Shown: positions 9,316 through 18,693 of the stretch, one piece after another
Position numbering within the stretch: position 1 is the stretch's first letter
Layout of the letters: each line of letters begins with the position of its first letter
NCBI GenBank assembly: GCA_016721565.1
Contig: JADKHW010000001.1
Location: 558,001-622,000, forward strand
Reading direction: 5' to 3'
Source: a bacterium
GTDB lineage: Bacteria; Electryoneota; RPQS01
Length of the DNA: 64,000 nucleotides
Made by a program: the position numbers and the translations under genes
The notes under the pieces: generated by a model
The model's input: the letters and a program-made list of their open reading frames with translations, nothing else
Told to the model about the DNA's origin: nothing
The model's database searches: none

Positions 9316-9595
9316 AATACTCGATTTTCGGATTCAGCAGAAGCAACCGTGCATCTTGCTCTATGATTTCCCGTACTGTGCGAAACTGATGCTCAATGTG
9401 CGATTCCGTATCCGCAACACAAGCAACAGCCAAATTGCAAATCTGCCAACCTTCACCGGCTCCTTCGTGAATGGAAACGTTGCACTTGTTGCGCACGCGT
9501 TCCTTCGCCGAATTGACTACACTGCGCCGTTCTTTCAAAGAATGACTATGGGGCAGGTGTAATGTAACCGTCATCACCCCTGCGCAGCATTTCAT
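9308..9595 (-). CDS. ylxP: DUF503 (YlxP-like) protein
   Basis: A 95-residue protein with the family pattern LHLPHSHSLKERRSVVNSAKERVRNKCNVSI. Members sit between infB and rbfA in many genomes, as here, and are thought to act in translation or ribosome assembly, but the biochemical role is not settled. The ATG overlaps the infB stop as ATGA; a second Met at residue 8 is a possible alternative start. Confidence 0.88.
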   Translation of the reverse strand: MKCCAGVMTVTLHLPHSHSLKERRSVVNSAKERVRNKCNVSIHEGAGEGWQICNLAVACVADTESHIEHQFRTVREIIEQDARLLLLNPKIEYYV

Positions 9596-12447
9596 GCCAC
9601 CGACTGTTCGAGCGTACGCTTCACCTCAGTGATCGTGATCACTTCAATCGAATCACCTTCACGCACGTCGTTCATACCGTTAAGCAAAATACCACATTCA
9701 TATCCAGCCTTGACTTCGCTCGCATCCTGCTTAAAGCGCTTCAGTGAACCAATGGTACCAGCCCAAACCTGCTTGCCTTCGCGCAACAGCCTAATCTGAC
9801 TCTGTCGCTTAATTGCTCCAGAGATAACGAAGCAACCCGCGATGGTTCCAGCAGACGGAACATGGAAAGTTTGGCGTACTTCAATAAGACCAACCACGTC
9901 TTCACGCTTATCCGGACGAAGCATACCTTCGAGAGCCTCTTTGACGTTGCTCTCCATCTCATAGATGATGCGATAAACACGAATGTCCACGCCCTCACGC
10001 ATCGCAAATTCACGTGCCTTGAGATTAGGATGAACATGGAAACCAAGAATGATCGAACCAGTCGCCGCCGCAAGCAAAACGTCGCTTTCGCTGATCGCAC
10101 CAACACCTCGGTGAATGATCTTCACGGCAACTTCCTTCGTGCCCAAACGCTGCAACTGATCGCAAATAGCCTCGACCGAACCGTCCGCGTCACCCTTAAT
10201 GATGAGCGGTAATTCGCGCACTTCGCCATCGCGAATTCGTTGCGAAATCTGATCGAGACTGAGCATGCGAATCTGGCGGAAAGTCTGCTCGCGCTGCAAC
10301 AACTGCCTGCGCATGGCGATGTCCTTCACTTCGCGCTCACTGTCGAATGCGACAAACGTATCACCGGCCTGTGGAGCGCCGGAGAAACCGACAACCTGCG
10401 CCGGACGTCCCGGACCAATATGATCAATCGGGCGATGATTTTCATCCATCAGCGTACGCACCTTGCCGTATTGCTGACCGGCGACAAAGAAATCACCGAC
10501 ATTCAAGGTGCCGTTAGTAACGACAACTGTCGCAACTACACCGCGCCCTTTATCAATTCGTGTTTCAATCACCGTTGCACGTGCGCGGCGCTTCGGGTTA
10601 CCCTTAAGTTCAAGAATATCCGCCGCCAATAGAACTTCTTCAAGCAACGCGTCGATACCTTGACCGAACTTCGCAGAAATCTCAGCCGACTGCACCTTAC
10701 CGCCCCACTGCTCAACGAGCACGTTGTGATCAGCGAGCTGCTTGCGAATCTTTTCCGGATCAGCATTTGGACGGTCAATCTTATTGATCGCCACAATTAC
10801 CGGAACAGCCGCAGATTGTGCATGACTAAGCGCTTCAAGCGTCTGCGGACGCACTTGATCATCCGCCGATATCACGAGAATCACCAAGTCAGTTACCTGT
10901 GCGCCGCGCGCACGCATAGCCGTAAAGGCTTCGTGGCCCGGCGTATCGAGGAAGCTGATCGTACGGCCTTTATGAATTACTTCATAAGCGCCGATATGCT
11001 GCGTAATACCACCGTGCTCTTCCGAGATCACAGACGTCTTACGTAAAAAGTCGAGCAATGACGTCTTACCATGGTCAACGTGACCCATGACAGTAACAAC
11101 CGGCGGGCGCGGCACGAGATCTTCTGGAGCATCCTGCTCATCCGACAGGTCTTGTTCAACCTCTTCTTCATCCGAAATAAACTCAACTTGGAATCCAAAT
11201 TCGTCAGCCATCAACTCGATCAAGTCGTGTTCGAGTCTTTGATTGATAGTCACAAGCTTGCCCATCAAGAAGAACTTTTTGATGACTTCGGAAACGTCAA
11301 CGTCCATCAAATTCGCAAGCTCCTGAGTCGAAACAAACTCAGTAAGCTGCAAAATGTTATCATGTGTTTCCACCAACTCGCCTGTAACACGGTCACGTCG
11401 CTTGGCGCGGCGCTTGCCAGTGTCCATCGAAGCAAGTGTCTGGCGAATCGAAGCATCGACTTCCGCCTGATTAACTTCTTTGCGTTTCGACTTGACTTTG
11501 CGGCGTGAGCGGCTATCGTCAACAATCGGACTGCGCTTCGTTTTCTCTTGCTTCTGCGCAGCAATCAGTTTCTTCTGCTTCTCTATACGCTCGATATCAG
11601 CCTTAGTCGGCGCGCGACGCTTGTGAGCATCCGATCCTTCAGTACGAGCTGGTGTTGCAGGAGCGGTTGTTCCATCAGGACGCGGAACACGTGGTCCAGT
11701 TGGTGCCGGGCGACCACCGGCCGCCGCAGGACGTGCTCCGCCGGGCGCACCCGGACGAGTCGCGCCTTGACCTTGTTGCGGTCTGCTCGGTGCGCCGTCA
11801 CGAGTAGTCGGCGCAGGTCTGCGTTCGCCCCTTGCATCGGGCCTCGGTGGCACAGGTCTGCCTTCAGCTTTTGCTTTCGCAGCTTCAGCACGCGCCTGTC
11901 TGCGCGCCTCATCAGCAGCACGCGCCGCTTCAATATCCTTGCGGCGCTTGGCAATCTCTTCTTTTTCTTTGGCCGCGCGCTCGATGGCCTTCTCTTCCGC
12001 CTCGCGTTTGAGACGTTCCTCTTCGGCAACTTTGGCCTTGGCTTCAGCCTCAAGACGAATCTGCTCGCGCTCATCGTCTGTCTTCCGCTCATCTTCGCGC
12101 TTCGCTTCTTCTGCTTCAACTTGCTTAATCAGCGTCGAAGCGGAATCAATCTCTTGTGTGGCTGCTGTCTGGAGCAACTCTTCAAGTTGATCCGTACGCG
12201 CGCGTTCAGACTCGACGCGCAATTGCTGCGCCTCGGTTTGCGTCTCAGCAACGTGCATTTGCTGCCAGCGAGACGGATCAAATTTCTTCACTACCTCATC
12301 ATACATCTCATCCGTCATTGGAGACATATGCTTCGGTGATTTAGAAACATCGTAGCCGCGATCCTCCAAAAACTCCACGATCGCGGGACTCGCGACGTTA
12401 AGCTCCTTGGCAACTTGATAAATCTTCTTCTGCTTGGCAGAACTCAA
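9592..12447 (-). CDS. infB: Translation initiation factor IF-2
   Basis: GTPase that delivers initiator tRNA to the 30S subunit. At 951 residues it has an IF2-N module at the start, then a long charged and Pro/Ala-rich linker (about residues 70-350). The G domain follows: GHVDHGKT (455-462), DTPGH (501-505) and NKID (555-558). The C-terminal beta-barrel domains that bind initiator tRNA complete it. The linker is rich in Lys/Glu repeats and then GGARP/GGRPAP-type stretches, probably disordered. It follows nusA by 12 nt. Confidence 0.97.
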   Translation of the reverse strand: MSSAKQKKIYQVAKELNVASPAIVEFLEDRGYDVSKSPKHMSPMTDEMYDEVVKKFDPSRWQQMHVAETQTEAQQLRVESERARTDQLEELLQTAATQEIDSASTLIKQVEAEEAKREDERKTDDEREQIRLEAEAKAKVAEEERLKREAEEKAIERAAKEKEEIAKRRKDIEAARAADEARRQARAEAAKAKAEGRPVPPRPDARGERRPAPTTRDGAPSRPQQGQGATRPGAPGGARPAAAGGRPAPTGPRVPRPDGTTAPATPARTEGSDAHKRRAPTKADIERIEKQKKLIAAQKQEKTKRSPIVDDSRSRRKVKSKRKEVNQAEVDASIRQTLASMDTGKRRAKRRDRVTGELVETHDNILQLTEFVSTQELANLMDVDVSEVIKKFFLMGKLVTINQRLEHDLIELMADEFGFQVEFISDEEEVEQDLSDEQDAPEDLVPRPPVVTVMGHVDHGKTSLLDFLRKTSVISEEHGGITQHIGAYEVIHKGRTISFLDTPGHEAFTAMRARGAQVTDLVILVISADDQVRPQTLEALSHAQSAAVPVIVAINKIDRPNADPEKIRKQLADHNVLVEQWGGKVQSAEISAKFGQGIDALLEEVLLAADILELKGNPKRRARATVIETRIDKGRGVVATVVVTNGTLNVGDFFVAGQQYGKVRTLMDENHRPIDHIGPGRPAQVVGFSGAPQAGDTFVAFDSEREVKDIAMRRQLLQREQTFRQIRMLSLDQISQRIRDGEVRELPLIIKGDADGSVEAICDQLQRLGTKEVAVKIIHRGVGAISESDVLLAAATGSIILGFHVHPNLKAREFAMREGVDIRVYRIIYEMESNVKEALEGMLRPDKREDVVGLIEVRQTFHVPSAGTIAGCFVISGAIKRQSQIRLLREGKQVWAGTIGSLKRFKQDASEVKAGYECGILLNGMNDVREGDSIEVITITEVKRTLEQSVA

Positions 12448-12459
12448 AAGACGGTATCC

Positions 12460-13782
12460 TTACCCTTCGATTTTTGTCTCGGGTTGCGGCTGCTGGGCCG
12501 TACTCGAAGATTCTGCGTTATCTTTTTTCTCGCTTGGGGCCAATTCCTCATCCGTCACAAAGTACGTATTCAGAATCTCCATGATCTCACGCGCGCGGCC
12601 AAGTTCAAACTTGGTAGCTTCCATGACCTTCAGATCACCGGCGTCAAGAATATCATCCGCTGTCTCAAATCCGGCTTCAATAAGCCTTGATTTGGTAGCG
12701 TCATCAAGCTCGTTAACTTCACTGATCTGCAGCGGCTCTGGCGCCAAGTATTCTGATTCCTTGATCGGTTCAATGGGAATACCCGTAAGCTCCGAAGCGA
12801 GTCTCAAATTCTGACCACGCTTACCGATTGCAAATTGAATTTGATCATCCGGTACAACAACTGTTGCGGCGTGCGATTCCTGATCGTACACCACAAGTAG
12901 CGGCGTCGCCGGCGACATCGCGCGCTTCACGTAAATTTCCGGATCCGCGCTCCAATGAATAATGTCGATCTTCTCACCGCCCAATTCGCGCACAACGGCC
13001 TGAATACGAATACCTTTCATACCCACGCATGCGCCAACCGGATCGATTCGCTTATCATGACTGCGCACCGCAATCTTCGTACGATCACCAGCCTCACGAG
13101 CCACGCCCATGATCTCGATGATGTTGTCGAAAATCTCCGGAACTTCCAGTTCAAACAACCTCGTCACAAATCCGGGCGCCGCGCGCGACACGATCACTTC
13201 AGGATCCTTCGTCGTGCGACGAACTTCCTTGATGATGCCGCGAATCGCTTTGCCACGCACATACTTTTCATTGTAAACCTGCTCGGACTTCGGCATCAGC
13301 GCTTCATACCGGTCCAAATGGATGCGGATTTCCTTGCGGTTTATCTGATGAATTTCACCCGTGACGATTTCACCCTGCCGAGCCGAGAACTCATTGAAGA
13401 TATTCTCTTTTTCAATCTCGCGAATCTTCTGGGTTAAATTCTGACGTGCGGTCATCACGAGCCTGCGACCGAACTCTTCAATATTAACAAGTTCCGCATA
13501 CGTATCGCCGATATCAAGATCATCGTCAATCTTGAGCGCGCGCGACAATGGCATTTGCGTGACGGGATCCGTGAGATCGTCGTCGTCCACAATCTCTTTC
13601 TCGCAGAAAATTTCAATATCGCCCTTGTCAATATTGAAAATCACATCGAAATTTTCCGCGTTGCCGTATTTCTTTTTGATCATCGCATGGAAAACACCCT
13701 CGATGATCTCGCGAAATACGTCGCGGTCAATGCTCTTGTCCTGCAGAATTTGTCCGATAGCTTCAACAATCGGGGAATTCAT
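12460..13782 (-). CDS. nusA: Transcription elongation/termination factor NusA
   Basis: Binds RNA polymerase and nascent RNA, influencing pausing, termination and antitermination. The N-terminal polymerase-binding domain (FREIIEGVFHAMIKKKYG), an S1 domain (EIVTGEIHQINRKEIRIHLD) and two KH domains including DPVGACVGMKGIRIQAVV are all present. The C-terminal region carries a short helix-hairpin-helix segment and an acidic Ser/Gln-rich tail. At 440 residues it lacks the two acidic repeats of the enterobacterial protein. The start overlaps rimP by 4 bp. Confidence 0.96.
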   Translation of the reverse strand: MNSPIVEAIGQILQDKSIDRDVFREIIEGVFHAMIKKKYGNAENFDVIFNIDKGDIEIFCEKEIVDDDDLTDPVTQMPLSRALKIDDDLDIGDTYAELVNIEEFGRRLVMTARQNLTQKIREIEKENIFNEFSARQGEIVTGEIHQINRKEIRIHLDRYEALMPKSEQVYNEKYVRGKAIRGIIKEVRRTTKDPEVIVSRAAPGFVTRLFELEVPEIFDNIIEIMGVAREAGDRTKIAVRSHDKRIDPVGACVGMKGIRIQAVVRELGGEKIDIIHWSADPEIYVKRAMSPATPLLVVYDQESHAATVVVPDDQIQFAIGKRGQNLRLASELTGIPIEPIKESEYLAPEPLQISEVNELDDATKSRLIEAGFETADDILDAGDLKVMEATKFELGRAREIMEILNTYFVTDEELAPSEKKDNAESSSTAQQPQPETKIEG

Positions 13783-14276
13783 TTCTTCAACTCCACTGGT
13801 GACTTGAATTCAGGCAACACAACGGCGGACAAAACATCCGCTTGCCCCAGTTGATGTACCTGTGACTCCGATCGCAGGGTTAACCCTGCGGTTTCGTCGA
13901 ATTCCACTAATCTGCCGCGTAGGTCTTTTGGACCCTTTGGTCCCGGAATCCGAACTTTCAGCAAGCGGCCGATGTTTTTCTTGAATTGCCATGCTTCTCT
14001 GAGCGGGTAATCCAGCCCAGGCGAACTAATCTCCATCCTGAAATCATCAGTGAGTAGCTTCTGCTCAATAATCAAATTGCGCAACTCCCTCGTGAGCATC
14101 GCGCAATCGTCAACTGAGATACTGCCAACTTCCCGATCACCAACAACGCGCAAGTGAGTAGTCCCGTTTCGTGTGATCTGGGAATACTCCAAAAGCTTGA
14201 AGCCGTGCTCAGCGAGCAGCGTTTCTACGTGTTGTTCAAGACGGTCCAATAATTCAGCCTTGGGATAAATAAACAA
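13779..14276 (-). CDS. rimP: Ribosome maturation factor RimP
   Basis: Small-subunit assembly factor. Recognised by position before nusA and by the pattern LLAEHGFKLLEYSQI, DDCAMLTRELRNLI and the YRLEISSPGLDRPL-like stretch (FRMEISSPGLDYPL). The start is uncertain. The longest frame begins at a TTG lying in the T run of a terminator-like hairpin, with no ribosome site. Another TTG at 14249 has AAGG about 9 nt upstream and matches the usual N-terminus better. Confidence 0.88.
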   Translation of the reverse strand: MFIYPKAELLDRLEQHVETLLAEHGFKLLEYSQITRNGTTHLRVVGDREVGSISVDDCAMLTRELRNLIIEQKLLTDDFRMEISSPGLDYPLREAWQFKKNIGRLLKVRIPGPKGPKDLRGRLVEFDETAGLTLRSESQVHQLGQADVLSAVVLPEFKSPVELKK

Positions 14277-14296
14277 AAAAGCGGGCGTTGGCCCAC
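14271..14296 (-). terminator. Intrinsic terminator or leader attenuator before rimP
   Basis: On the minus strand GTGGGC pairs with GCCCGC (one G-U pair) around a 4-nt loop and is followed directly by TTTTTTG. It could end the TPR gene transcript, but it lies about 20 nt downstream of a consensus promoter, so it may act as an attenuator of rimP-nusA-infB. The A run on the other side would also let it work on the plus strand. Confidence 0.7.
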
Positions 14297-14322
14297 TTTT
14301 TAAAGGTTTACTCGACTACAAG

Positions 14323-14351
14323 AGTATAGCAAAACTGGGCATCAAATGCAA
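14323..14351 (-). promoter_or_regulatory. Sigma-70 promoter for rimP-nusA-infB operon
   Basis: TTGCAT, a 17-nt spacer and TATACT on the minus strand, just after the TPR gene stop. Expected transcription start is near 14316, upstream of the hairpin at 14281-14296. Confidence 0.7.
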
Positions 14352-14364
14352 GTCAACATGGAAA

Positions 14365-15045
14365 TTAGCGAAGCTGCTCGGCCTGAGTCTTGGCCTTTTG
14401 AAAGGCCTGTGACTCGGGATAGTCTTTCACAATACGATCCAAAACCACTAATGCCTTATCATTCTGATTTATCTTAAGATAGACACGCGCAGCTTGGGTC
14501 AGCGCCTCTGGTGCATAAGGCGAGTCAGGGAATTTGTCGGCAGTTTCAACGAACTTCGTGGCCGCTTCATCCAACCTACCGGTGGCCTCTAAAGTACCCG
14601 CAATCCCGGCCATCGCCCCTTCAGTCGTAGCATCGTCAGGTGAGTAATTCTTCAGGCAAGCATCAAAATCATTGAATGCACCTGAAAAATCACCTTGATC
14701 AAACTTGATCCGGGCAATGTAATACTGCGCTTCAGCCGCAGCAACACCGCCATAATTGGCCTGAACTTGTTGGAACTTTGCCTGTGCATCGCTCAACTGA
14801 CGCTGGCCATAGGCCGATTTGGCCTGCATAAGGGCAAAGCTCTCTTCGTTCGAGGAACTCCCCATCCAGCCTTGAATTGCGAGGCCAGCGACTATCAGGG
14901 CGATCAAACCGCCTGCCGCTATCCACACGTTTTGCTTATGGGTCTCATAGAAGCTCTCAACTTTGTACGCTGTTTCGACCAGCGTATCATGCTTGAGTTC
15001 CTCTTTTGTCAGGCGTGCGCCTCGATCGGCTGCTGATTTAGCCAT
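14365..15045 (-). CDS. Membrane-anchored tetratricopeptide repeat protein (YfgM-like)
   Basis: A 226-residue protein with a short cytoplasmic lead (about 40 residues), one transmembrane helix at about residues 40-60 and TPR repeats in the remainder (YYIARIKFDQGDFSGAFNDF, LEATGRLDEAATKFVETADKFPDS, YLKINQNDKALVVLDRIVKDYP). The topology matches YfgM-type Sec ancillary proteins, with TPRs outside the cytoplasm. It lies downstream of tRNA-Arg. The specific role is an inference from topology only. Confidence 0.75.
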   Translation of the reverse strand: MAKSAADRGARLTKEELKHDTLVETAYKVESFYETHKQNVWIAAGGLIALIVAGLAIQGWMGSSSNEESFALMQAKSAYGQRQLSDAQAKFQQVQANYGGVAAAEAQYYIARIKFDQGDFSGAFNDFDACLKNYSPDDATTEGAMAGIAGTLEATGRLDEAATKFVETADKFPDSPYAPEALTQAARVYLKINQNDKALVVLDRIVKDYPESQAFQKAKTQAEQLR

Positions 15046-15106
15046 TGTAAATGTTTCGTTTATACAAAAATTTTCTGAAATACTAACGAAAGCTCTGAGT
15101 CCATCG

Positions 15107-15180
15107 TACCCCCGAGAGGACTCGAACCTCCGACGCAGAGTTTAGGAAACTCTCGCTCTATCCATCTGAGCTACGGGGGC
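15107..15180 (-). tRNA. tRNA-Arg (CCT)
   Basis: Cloverleaf on the minus strand: acceptor GCCCCCG with CGGGGGT (first pair G-U), anticodon stem AGAGT/ACTCT around TTCCTAA (anticodon CCT), T-arm GGTTCGAGTCC. Discriminator A is not followed by CCA, so CCA must be added post-transcriptionally, unlike tRNA-Pro here. Confidence 0.93.
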
Positions 15181-15201
15181 AAGCTACCCGCCAAACCTAT
15201 C

Positions 15202-15230
15202 AATATAAGGTGCTTGCAATAAAATGTCAA
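15202..15230 (-). promoter_or_regulatory. Consensus promoter of tRNA-Arg
   Basis: TTGACA, 17-nt spacer, TATATT on the minus strand; the tRNA begins 22 nt past the -10 box. This is a full -35 consensus and a near-consensus -10. Confidence 0.85.
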
Positions 15231-15241
15231 GCCCCGCCTCT

Positions 15242-16632
15242 CTACGGGTCAGGAAAGATTTTCGAAGGATTTAAGATTCCCTTCGGATCCAATGCCTGCT
15301 TGACCGCGCGCATGCTGTCAATCGCGGTGCTCGACAATCCTTGTTTGAGATAGTTTTTCTGCACAAAACCAATTCCATGTTCACCGCTTATTGTTCCACC
15401 CAACGAAACAGTCATCTCGAAAATCTCCGGAATCGCCTTTGCGCAACGCCTATTCCACTCATCCGAACCTGAATCTCCGCGCAACAAATTTACATGAATA
15501 TTTCCGTCCCCGGCATGACCATAACAAATCATCCGCACACCATGCCGATCACAAATTTCATGCACACCCTTCACAAGCTTCGGCAAGTTCGCTCGCGGAA
15601 CGACTGTGTCTTCTTCCTTATAAGGCGAAATTCCCTTCACCGCTTCACCGGCAGCTCGCCGCATCGCCCACAAAGCCGCCTGCTTCGTCGGCCCATCAGC
15701 AACATCCAGATCGAGTGCGCCATGTTCAAACAACACATCACCGATAATCTCCATCTCCCGATCGAGAGTATCTTCGTGATTACCATCGACTTCAATTAAC
15801 AAAGTCGCCGCAGCATCAGAATGCGGAACAGACTCACCCCTTCGCTCTTCTATTGCCTTAAGACATGCCTGCTCCATAAACTCCAACGCACAGGGAATTA
15901 CCCCGCGTTGCAGTATCGCCGGAACAGCCGACGCCGCACTTTCAAGCGAAGGAAATGGAGCCATTAGTGTTCTGCGATACGCTGGTAATGGAAGCAATTT
16001 GAGCGTGATCCCCACAATCACACCAAGCGTCCCTTCACTGCCGACAAAAAGCTGCACCATGTTGAACCCTGTCACATCCTTTAGCCGCTTGCCGCCATAT
16101 CGCACAAGCTCACCATTCGCCAACACGACGTCAACTCCGAACACATAGTCTTTCGTTGTGCCGTACTTAAGTGCTCGCGGCCCACCTGCACCCTCAGCAA
16201 CATTTCCCCTATCGTGCACGATCCGCGACTCGCAGGATCAACCGGATAAAACAACCCCACTGCTTCAACCGCTTCTTGCATTACCTGAGTAATTACACCC
16301 GGCTCAACACGCACAAAGAAATTCTCTTGATCAATCTCGAGAATCCGATTCAATCTCTCAGTCGAAAGAACGATTCCGCCTCTGACAGGAAGTGCCCCTC
16401 CAGATAATCCCGTCCCGCCCCCTCGCGACACCAATGGCACAACAAATTGATCCGCAACTCGCACCACTGCTTGCACAGCTTCAACAGATTTGGGCCGCAC
16501 CACCACATGCGGAGCAAAGTACAAATCTTCCGTTTCGTCTTTGCCGTATTTCTCAAAATTGAGTTCACCCGGCAACAACAACTCGTCCGCATCCAAAACC
16601 GCTTGCAGGGCTAAAATGACTTTATTGTCCAT
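15242..16632 (-). CDS. FAD-linked oxidase, GlcD / D-lactate dehydrogenase type, frame broken once
   Basis: Flavoprotein of the VAO family that oxidises glycolate, D-lactate or related 2-hydroxy acids. The N-terminal FAD-binding region has VVPLVSRGGGTGLSGGA and the central CTIGGNVAEGAGGPRALKYG, split by a break at 16206-16209 where one G is missing from a G run. The C-terminal cap has CYGHAGDGNIHVNLLR and the flavin-site motif SGEHGIGFVQK. Joined length is about 463 residues. The ATG at 16632 overlaps the acylphosphatase gene by 11 bp. The substrate cannot be told from sequence, and no GlcE/GlcF partner lies next to it. Confidence 0.85.
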
Positions 16633-16915
16633 TCGGCGCCACACGAAAATCCGTAAACTGCTGTCCACCTGTCAGCGGAAACGGCGTCACCTTCTCAACA
16701 TGCGAAAAAGTCGGCCCTTCGCGCATCGCATCAATAAGCATCAACACCATTCCACTTTCGCCTTCAATCTCCGCTTCAACTCTGCCGTCGCGCAGATTTC
16801 TAACCCAACCTGTGACACCTAACGACTCAGCACGCTCCTGCACAAAATAGCGAAAACCGACCCCTTGAACGAGGCCGGTTATCACAACTCTATACCGCAC
16901 AAATTCTGCATTCAT
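16622..16915 (-). CDS. acyP: Acylphosphatase
   Basis: Small (97-residue) enzyme hydrolysing carboxyl-phosphate bonds. The catalytic Arg22 in VQGVGFRYFV and Asn40 in GWVRN are both present, along with GRVEAEIEGE. It overlaps the FAD-linked oxidase gene at its 3' end and the secreted protein gene by a single base at its start. Confidence 0.95.
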   Translation of the reverse strand: MNAEFVRYRVVITGLVQGVGFRYFVQERAESLGVTGWVRNLRDGRVEAEIEGESGMVLMLIDAMREGPTFSHVEKVTPFPLTGGQQFTDFRVAPNGQ

Positions 16916-18578
16916 TAGCGAACAGCACGCACCATATATTGTTGAGCAGGACTTCCCGAAATCACTCCGACATCAGTATACGAAGCTGTTGACGTATTGC
17001 CGATAAAGACGAAATCACTTCCGTCACCCACTGAACCGCGATAGACATCGTAGTGATCAATCACCGTCGGATTGTTGTTAATGTCGAGTGTTATCGGATC
17101 CCACCGCAGTTGCACGTCATTCCCGGATGATGTGATCGTCAAATCGTCAATTGCACGGGGATTTGCCGGCACAGTAAACACAGCCTGGAACACAATCGGC
17201 CCCGACTGTCCAGCTGGCGGGTGAAATCCTGTGTTAAAAAATCCGGAATTGTCAACTGCTTCCAAATAGTAACGAATAATCGTCGTTGAACTAATCGCGG
17301 GAATCGTAAACGAGAACACATTCCCGACATTGCCATCGGAAGGAACTTCTTGCCACGCTCCCGCTCCAAATCGATAATGCAGTGAAGCGAACAGCACGCC
17401 GTTGTCATCATTGATCGTCGCGTTAACCGGATACGGCCCGTTAAAATTCGTCGGCGAAGGCCACACGGTTACATTGGTGAATGTCGGTGGCAAATTGTCA
17501 TTCGTCCAGTTGAACGAAAATATCCTGTCGGTGCGTTACTTGGATTTGTAGCCGAATTCTGATTCGTAGAATTATCACGCGCCCAAATATAATAACGCAC
17601 TTCCTGAATCGGCGAGCCGGTGCGCGCAGGAATCTGGAACGTGTAAATACTCCCGTTGACATTCATCGGAGCGGCACTCGTGTAGGCACCGCCGTTCGTC
17701 GAATAGTAAATCAAAGCCGATTGAATGCCGCTATCATCACTAATCGTCGCGGTCACATTGTACGGCCCCGGATTCGGCGTATCCGGTAAATCGGTCACAC
17801 CCGTAATACTCGGTGGCAACAAATCACCGCCCAAATTTGTATCATTCAATCTGAAATAGCCGGAAGCAGTATTAAACAGCCAATTACTCTCGCCTTCAAC
17901 GGAGAGAATTGCTACAACACTTCCAATCCCCGGCACAATCCACTCGTATGTACGATACAAATCATCGACGAGCGGAACACCCATAAACTCGGCATAACTC
18001 GTCTGCAATGTTCTCATCACAAGACATTGCATCGGCCCGCCGAACGGAGTCGTTACACTTCCCCATCCAACTATCTCACAGTTACGTGTCTCTTGAATCG
18101 GCACACCCAGCGCCTCTTCACCCCATGTCCAAGACGAAGACCACGATGTACCATGCGTCATCGGATAGTGATAGATATTCCACTGCGGAGCGTCATAAGG
18201 ATAAACTGTACCACTTTGCGCAAACCCGCGCGCCCATGTCCCTGCCGCCGTTTCATCACTGTACAGCCATTGTGTACTACCGCCCTGAGTTTGATACTCA
18301 ACATAAGACGTTTGCGGTGGAATCGGAGCGGGGGCGCCTGCTGTCGCGCGAATCTCGCTTGATGCCGTTGACGTTGTCGGCCCCGTTGAAAAATCCCACA
18401 CGCCCCCCTGTTGCGTTGGATTAATCGTCGCCATGCTTACAGCCACATTTGACGAAGTGTTATAATAATCCCAGAAGTTCCCAATCTGATCCGAACCGTA
18501 CGGCCAATTCGTCTGATCAATCGTTACCTGACCAAACGCGACCGAAAAAGTTACCAACACGATTGCAAGTATCTTCAT
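16915..18578 (-). CDS. Secreted protein with two Ig-like repeats and an FN3-like domain, frame broken once
   Basis: Exported protein of about 555 residues with a signal peptide (MKILAIVLVTFSVAFGQ). The first half (to about residue 260) is an unassigned beta-rich region with many Trp and Tyr. Two related modules follow: GPYNVTATISDDSGIQSALIYY and GPYPVNATINDDNGVLFASLHY, each ending in a RYY-type strand and DNS. A C-terminal FN3-like module has VQLRWDPI and DHYDVYRG. The frame breaks at 17517-17520, where a T run appears one base short; joined it reads GYFSFNWTNDNLPPTF. No catalytic motif was found. A role at the cell surface is inferred. Confidence 0.75.
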
Positions 18579-18604
18579 CGTAACCTCCGTTTAACTTATT
18601 CCCC

Positions 18605-18693
18605 CGGTCTTCCGGGGGCAAAGGGGTCAATCCTTCAAGCTATTCTCAATTGTCAGCCTTCGCGCCAGCGCATTGGGTCCAGCGTCACGCTGG
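18605..18693 (-). other. Hairpins between asnS and secreted-protein gene
   Basis: Two perfect hairpins with no clear T run. One is a 7-bp stem near 18600-18618 (CCCCCGG with CCGGGGG, loop of 4). The other (CCAGCG-TCA-CGCTGG, 18679-18693) abuts the asnS stop. The second closely resembles a hairpin at 26404-26419. Confidence 0.5.

Noticed and set aside
11548..12339. Long open frame antisense to infB (263 codons, plus strand)
   Set aside because: It lies fully opposite the repetitive, charged linker of IF-2 and its Arg/Ser/Thr-rich translation looks like a shadow of that codon bias. No ribosome site or family match.
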